Assembly (NCBI GenBank): GCA_027605045.1
Contig: JAQFWX010000009.1
Coordinates: forward strand, 1,298,962-1,362,961
Length of the DNA: 64,000 nt
Origin: Phallus indusiatus
Taxonomy: Eukaryota > Basidiomycota > Agaricomycetes > Phallales > Phallaceae
Direction of reading: 5' to 3'
The notes beneath the pieces are model-generated. The model saw only the letters and a program-made list of their open reading frames with translations, did no database searches and was not told the DNA's origin. Below, in pieces: positions 59,470-64,000 of the stretch. Numbering within the stretch: position 1 is the stretch's first letter; every line of letters starts with the position of its first letter. The position numbers and the translations under genes were made by a program.

Positions 59470-62400
59470 TCAGATACTATTAAAAATAATCAATGACAAA
59501 CGAGAATAACAAAGAGTATATTGAGACTCACTATGGCATGTTTGGGATAAATCAGCAGGGAGGTGACGGGAGTTTTCGATATGGTATATGAAGCTTGCGA
59601 GTCTGATGAAGGCTTCATGCAATTCAGCTTGGGCATTGTTCCCCGGTAAAATTTTGTCGAGGTTGAAGAGGACTAAAAAGCGTCCACGGAAAATAATAGT
59701 CTCCGTCAACGTTATGGTAGTGAAAGGGACATAGGGGGGAATAAACCTAAAAATAAGAGTAATGATAATAATATAACATTAGTTTAATACACACATCAAA
59801 AGGAACAGCAACGACTCACAAAATATCACCGGGTTGAAGAACGCAGACCGTTGGCCGACCACTTGGATTATGCAAAACCCATATCTGGGCTCCCTTTACG
59901 ACGCGTACCCACGAGGGCAGCACCCCTCCATTAAGATTCTTGAACAGATCAGGGGGCGTTGTGTAATAAAGTTTGGCGCTGTTATCGATGTCGGCGGGGC
60001 CACAAACATCGACATTTCTGATAGGATTAAGAAAATGAGTAAATCGATAAGAGGATAAAACCACTAACGATAAAGCAAAAGGAGAGGACAACAACAAATC
60101 AACTTCGAAGCGTGAATCCAGACGTTCATCGACGGGCGAGTTTAGGAAATCGATGAGAATACGCGTATATTTTAGACGAGCACGATAATCTAAACGAATG
60201 AGAAAGGGAGTTTATAATGACAAGAGAGATACTGACTTCGAACAAATATCGTGCGTAGCATGTGAATGTTCAACATCTTGAACACTTCAGATGCTGATGG
60301 TGCAGGAAGGTTGTCGGCTGAAGTGACACATTGAACGTGCGAACCGAGCAGTTGGCGTTGCTCAGCAAACGTCATGGTTTCAAATGCGTCCAACGGAAGA
60401 ACGGTTAATTGAGGGTCGGGTTCGGGAGTTCTAGAACTGAACATTGAGAAAATGTCCCGTAACTCTGATAAATAACGCTAAAACAGAGAAGGGATTGAGT
60501 ACTTTATAATTGTATCGAGAATAAGGCTTACCATTCCTTCCGTCCATCTAATATGCCACGTCGTCTCGCGCATTCCATCCGGTCGGCGAGACCATAAAGT
60601 AACGTCCAAAGTCTTTATGTAATCCTGGGTTCGACATTAGTTTATAATGAAAGTGATCAATGATAGAATAATACATACAAAAGAAAGGTTGGCGCAAACT
60701 TGAGAATGTTTTTTTTTGAGCGCGGCTGATGAGTCAAATTGACCTTTTTCATGACATTGCAAGAAAGACGCGAGTTGAGCTTGAGCATCAGGACCGATAG
60801 GTTGTTGTGTGATGGCGCCTTCTTCTTCAGGTGCTCCTTGATCATCATCGTCTTCTTCTTCTTCAGGTGCTCCTTGATCATCATCATCTTCTTCTTCTTC
60901 GAGTGCTTCTTGATCATCATCATCATCGTCTTCTTCGAGTGCTTCTTGATCATCGTCCTCTCCTTCGCTTGCTTGTTGATCAAGTTGATCATCGTCCTCT
61001 CCTTCGCTTGCTTGTTGATCAAGTTGATCATCGTCCTCTCCTTCTTCGCTTGCTTGTTGATCTTCTTCTTCGCGTGCTTGTGATTCATTACCGGCTGGTG
61101 AGTCCGGTGTGTCTCGTTCACGTCCTTTTTCCTCGTCGCGTTCTCCTGTGTCGTGCTGTGTATCTGGAATGACATCTTGAACTGGAATGTCGTCGTCTTG
61201 AACTGGGTCGTCGTCTTGAACTGGGTCGTCGTCTTGAACTGGGTCGTCGTCTTGAACTGGGTCGTCGTCTTGGACTGGGTCGTCGTCTTGGACTGGGTCG
61301 TCGTCTTGGACTGGGTCGTCGTCTTGAACTGGGTCGCCGTCTTGAACTGGAATGTCGTCGTCTTGAACTGGCATCTCGACAGGTGGATCTTGCATCTCGA
61401 CGTCTTGTTGTTGGTCTGACATGTCAACATCTTGGTTGTCGGTTTGAGATTGTTCCTGAAGGAGGCTTGCGATTGGGGGGACGGAATTGCCACGAAGCGG
61501 CGCAGAGACTCCCGCCTGTTGAAGAGAAGCATCGGGATCCGCGTCCTGATGTTCCAACGCGGTCGCATCAGGCTGTTGGATAGGATGCTGAGAGGTTGGC
61601 CATTGTACCGTATTAACCACGATGGGGTCGCCGTCCTGGAGGACGCGAAGCTCGTCTAAGAGTAAGGCAAAGACGTCTTGAACTCTTTGTTGCATTTCGA
61701 TAGAAATGTTGTCTTGAATGACGTCGGCCCATATGATATAGAGCTTGAGAAGGGTGCGATAAATCGCCTTCTCGCTAGTCCAAACAATAGAGGGGATAGT
61801 GCCGACACATTCTGCGGCACGCTACACGTATAATGGTAAGGAAAACGTGATTAGAAAAGAGATAGAAATACGAACCTTAAAAACATCCGCAATTGGAATG
61901 CTTTTATCTGAATGAATGAATCGGGGATCGAGTAAAACGATGGGAGAGAGTGTTATGGCCTGGTACCATAATTTCCAAGAAGCAAAATCGGCGTGTTTAG
62001 CCATTGCTTGGAGCTTCTTATAGAAGTAGCTGCCTTCATGAGATATTTTAAAATGATCGATCATTGTTTGAAAACAAGCGTTGTCCTTATTACCCTGACA
62101 TCATTTTGGATAAGCAAACAAAAATAAAAATAAAATAGATATAACATACCGTGATTGAGCGAATGCACGCTACAGCGGCAAAACAACAGTTGCTCATGAT
62201 CGTATGGAGCTCGGATTGACTGGAATACCACGCGCCGAACGCCATCCCAGTATACGAGCCAGTGTCAACAAGATTCTGTGATAGTTGAGACGGAATCGGC
62301 AGCCCGACGATAGTGTTACCGACGCCGATGGCCATGCGAACCTTTTCCAATGTTTGTAGGGCTTGGGTGTACTGCCTAACGCTATCATGATCAGCGCAAA

Positions 62401-62893
62401 GAGAGGCGTGTCGATTTTGATATGGTGGAGTCAGCACATCGATATCATGGGCCCACAGCATGCGATCGAGGAGGGTACACGAGACGAGGCCAGACAAGAC
62501 ATAATGGCCGTCGCCACCGGAAAGGATACCGTCGCATTCACTAATGCGTTCTTGAAGTCGGACCCTGGGCGCGACCTCTTGAATAAATAGATCGATTTTG
62601 TGAGCCAAGTCGAATAAAACGGACCGAGTCGACGCGTCTATGACAGAAGTGTATCGGAGGGCGTTATCGAGGCGAAGCGAGCAATAATCTGAGTGGACGA
62701 GTGAAGCAAGCGGGAGGGGCTGGAAAAAACCGGTCTTCCATGCATAATTGATCCAGACGGGGGTCAAGAAGATATGGAAAGGAGGTTGCGACGATGTAAC
62801 GGCCGGGGTGACTGGAGTAGGCGTCACGACAGACGTGGATGGTGTGGCGGGGATGAGAGCAGTGGCGGGAGCAGGACAGTGCGGTGGTATCAT
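59470..62893 (-). CDS. JmjC-like cupin protein 2 with acidic repeat domain
   Basis: Start MIPPHCPAPATALIP at 62893, a Pro/Thr-rich leader, then a helical region (to 62150). A second exon reads FYKKLQAMAKHADFASWKLW (62030-61850). A long exon (about 61820-60640) carries acidic tandem repeats. Then come the JmjC-type blocks: TWHIRWTEGMRYLSELRDIF, LPLDAFETMTFAEQRQLLGS, KLYYTTPPDLFKNLNGGVLP, SWVRVVKGAQIWVL, LQPGDIL|FIPPYVPFTTITL, and HEAFIRLASFIYHIE near the stop. VRVVKGAQIWVL and PPY-P match the cupin core of basidiomycete JmjC proteins. The iron ligands are replaced (HxD by NLN, distal His by Phe). Exon joins look intact. Its layout parallels the 41.7-45.6 kb gene (helical N-terminus, low-complexity middle, C-terminal JmjC-like core), so the two are probably diverged paralogues. 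This is the last full gene before the telomere. Confidence 0.6.
60830..61365 (-). repeat. Acidic coding minisatellites in JmjC-like gene 2
   Basis: Three arrays lie within one exon. About nine copies of an 18-nt unit encoding PVQDDD or DPVQDD (61175-61365), two and a half copies of a ~45-nt unit encoding DDQLDQQASEGED (about 60950-61060), and several ~39-nt units encoding EEDDDDQGAPE or DDDDQEALEE (60830-60950). All keep the frame. They form a strongly negative, probably disordered linker of more than 170 residues. Copy number is expected to vary between strains. Confidence 0.9.
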
Positions 62894-63339
62894 GGTTTGG
62901 GGATCTAATAGAGGAAAGGTACGCGTTTTAGCTTTTATAATATAGACTGAGAAGGGTTTTTAACGAGATATACGCACCCTGGAAATTAACGGCTTGGAAA
63001 CGATGATGTGAACAAAAGTGGGAGAGGAAACCTAGTTAAATCGTGTATTTTAATACATATCAAAACGAAAATATCAAGATAAAATGATTGGTGAATTTTG
63101 ATGAAAAAGATAGAGAGATGGGGGAACACTGTGGTAACGGTAAAAGACGCGCGAAGTGGCTAAAATTTGAAGCTCAGCGTTTACATAAACGAAAAAACAA
63201 GGACTTCGGTAATTAAAGCGAGTATGGTGTAGGCCGCGGGTTTTATGACTCTGCGTGTAAAATGTGTGCTGATAAGAATGTGGAGATTTGGATGAATCGA
63301 AACCAGTCGTAGCCTGGGATGAATGGATAGTAGTAGAGT
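62894..63339. other. Upstream region of JmjC-like gene 2
   Basis: AT-rich spacer. A plausible 5' region for the minus-strand gene; no other gene is recognised. Confidence 0.4.
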
Positions 63340-63796
63340 TCGACCCAGGAACGTACATGGGTCTGTCTGCGAACGATCCTGGTTTACCGCGAATGAAGAC
63401 CCTGCAGGCTGAGTAGAGAAAAAAAAGGCTTTGTCGACCTTTGTTTTCGTAGATTGGGAGAGTGTTTGAGATTGCGTAGATAATTTTAACGAGGTTTGGA
63501 AAACGGAATGTAAAAGTGTGGGCGTCAGAAAGTTAGACGTCGTGTGTACTCGGGAGTCGGGTTTAAGTTGGGACGAGGATTGTCGGAAAAAAGGGAGGAA
63601 GGCAAATCAAAAGCATAAGTGGTCGCCAGGTCGGGTGGTGAATTCGAGGTTACAAGCAAAGCAGCTGAAGGTATATAAACCAGAGTTTTGTGATCGCCAA
63701 ACGTGGGGTTGGATTGGATTGTGATAGTGGGTTTCGGGCTCAAGTTGAGGTTATGATTCGAAAGAGTTGAGACTGATGCATGGTGCTCAGCGAAGG
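63340..63796 (-). pseudogene. Telomere-truncated duplicate of the Ser-rich gene
   Basis: This segment is homologous to 7990-8386. Aligned features include GAAGAC(G/C)C(C/T)GCAGGCTGAG, AGCTTT or GGCTTT before (A/G)TCGA, TAACGAGG(G/T)TTGG, ACGGA(G/A)TGTAAAAGT and TTCGAAAGAGT. On the minus strand both encode LTVTS- or LLVTS-type SPPDLxT, LLHSVxQxSLKLSxxSQ, KTKxDKAF and FSxQPAxSSxAVNQ. The copy keeps only the 5' part of the gene and stops at the telomere. Divergence is substantial, so the duplication is not recent. Confidence 0.8.
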
Positions 63797-64000
63797 TTAG
63801 GGTTTAGGGTTTAGGGTTTAGGGTTTAGGGTTTAGGGTTTAGGGTTTAGGGTTTAGGGTTTAGGGTTTAGGGTTTAGGGTTTAGGGTTTAGGGTTTAGGG
63901 TTTAGGGTTTAGGGTTTAGGGTTTAGGGTTTAGGGTTTAGGGTTTAGGGTTTAGGGTTTAGGGTTTAGGGTTTAGGGTTTAGGTTTAGGGTTTAGGGTTT
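63797..64000 (+). repeat. Telomere, (TTTAGGG)n, right chromosome end
   Basis: About 29 head-to-tail 7-nt TTTAGGG units run to the last base, with one 6-nt TTTAGG unit near 63976. The first unit is TTAGGG at 63797, directly after GCGAAGG of the truncated gene copy. The G-rich strand points right, as expected for a right end. The 7-nt unit is the plant-type repeat, whereas most studied fungi use TTAGGG. Confidence 0.98.

Noticed and set aside
60657..61568. 303-codon Lys/Thr/Gln-rich minus-strand frame
   Set aside because: It is an alternative frame of the acidic-repeat exon, kept open by repeat periods divisible by three.

Overview
The window is the right-hand end of a fungal chromosome, almost certainly from a basidiomycete of the Agaricomycetes. 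Genes are split by many introns of about 50 nt. Plavaka (KDZ) and basidiomycete-type Helitron transposons are present, as are the JmjC, AlkB-like and DUF6698 families typical of mushrooms and their relatives. The last 204 bases are a G-rich telomere tract with a 7-nt unit (TTTAGGG), so the sequence runs to the physical chromosome end. All identifications were made by reading translated sequence by eye; no database search was run.

Left part (1-5.8 kb): AT-rich, gene-free repeat DNA. It holds two solo LTRs with perfect 5-bp target duplications (one inserted inside a 21-nt minisatellite) and a near-perfect 122-bp foldback.

5.8-12.1 kb: a segment bounded by inverted repeats of about 200 bp. It carries a KDM4-type histone demethylase fragment and two minus-strand genes of unknown function.

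12-20.7 kb: a graveyard of decayed gene pieces: carboxylesterase, a coiled-coil protein, BiP/Kar2 Hsp70, an acetolactate-synthase-like TPP enzyme and a second KDM4 fragment.

20.7-35 kb: mobile DNA. A MITE with long terminal inverted repeats comes first. A nearly intact Plavaka transposase (minus) follows, divergent from an intact eight-exon DUF6698 gene (plus), probably on one element. A third KDM4 fragment, a kinase fragment and further repeats come after.

35.9-63 kb: the subtelomeric gene block. In order it holds a telomere-linked RecQ-type helicase with OrsD/C2H2 N-terminus (plus), a large JmjC-like gene (minus), a BRR2 spliceosomal helicase pseudogene (minus), a broken Helitron (plus), an AlkB-like gene (plus) and a second JmjC-like gene (minus). 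By eye all three predicted 2-oxoglutarate-oxygenase-fold proteins have lost iron ligands. Beyond them a partial duplicate of the 8-kb unknown gene runs directly into the telomere repeats.

Several otherwise good reading frames are broken by a single missing base, most often in an A or T run. This could be sequencing error, so 'pseudogene' for those genes is provisional. The BRR2 and Helitron copies, with large internal deletions, are truly decayed.
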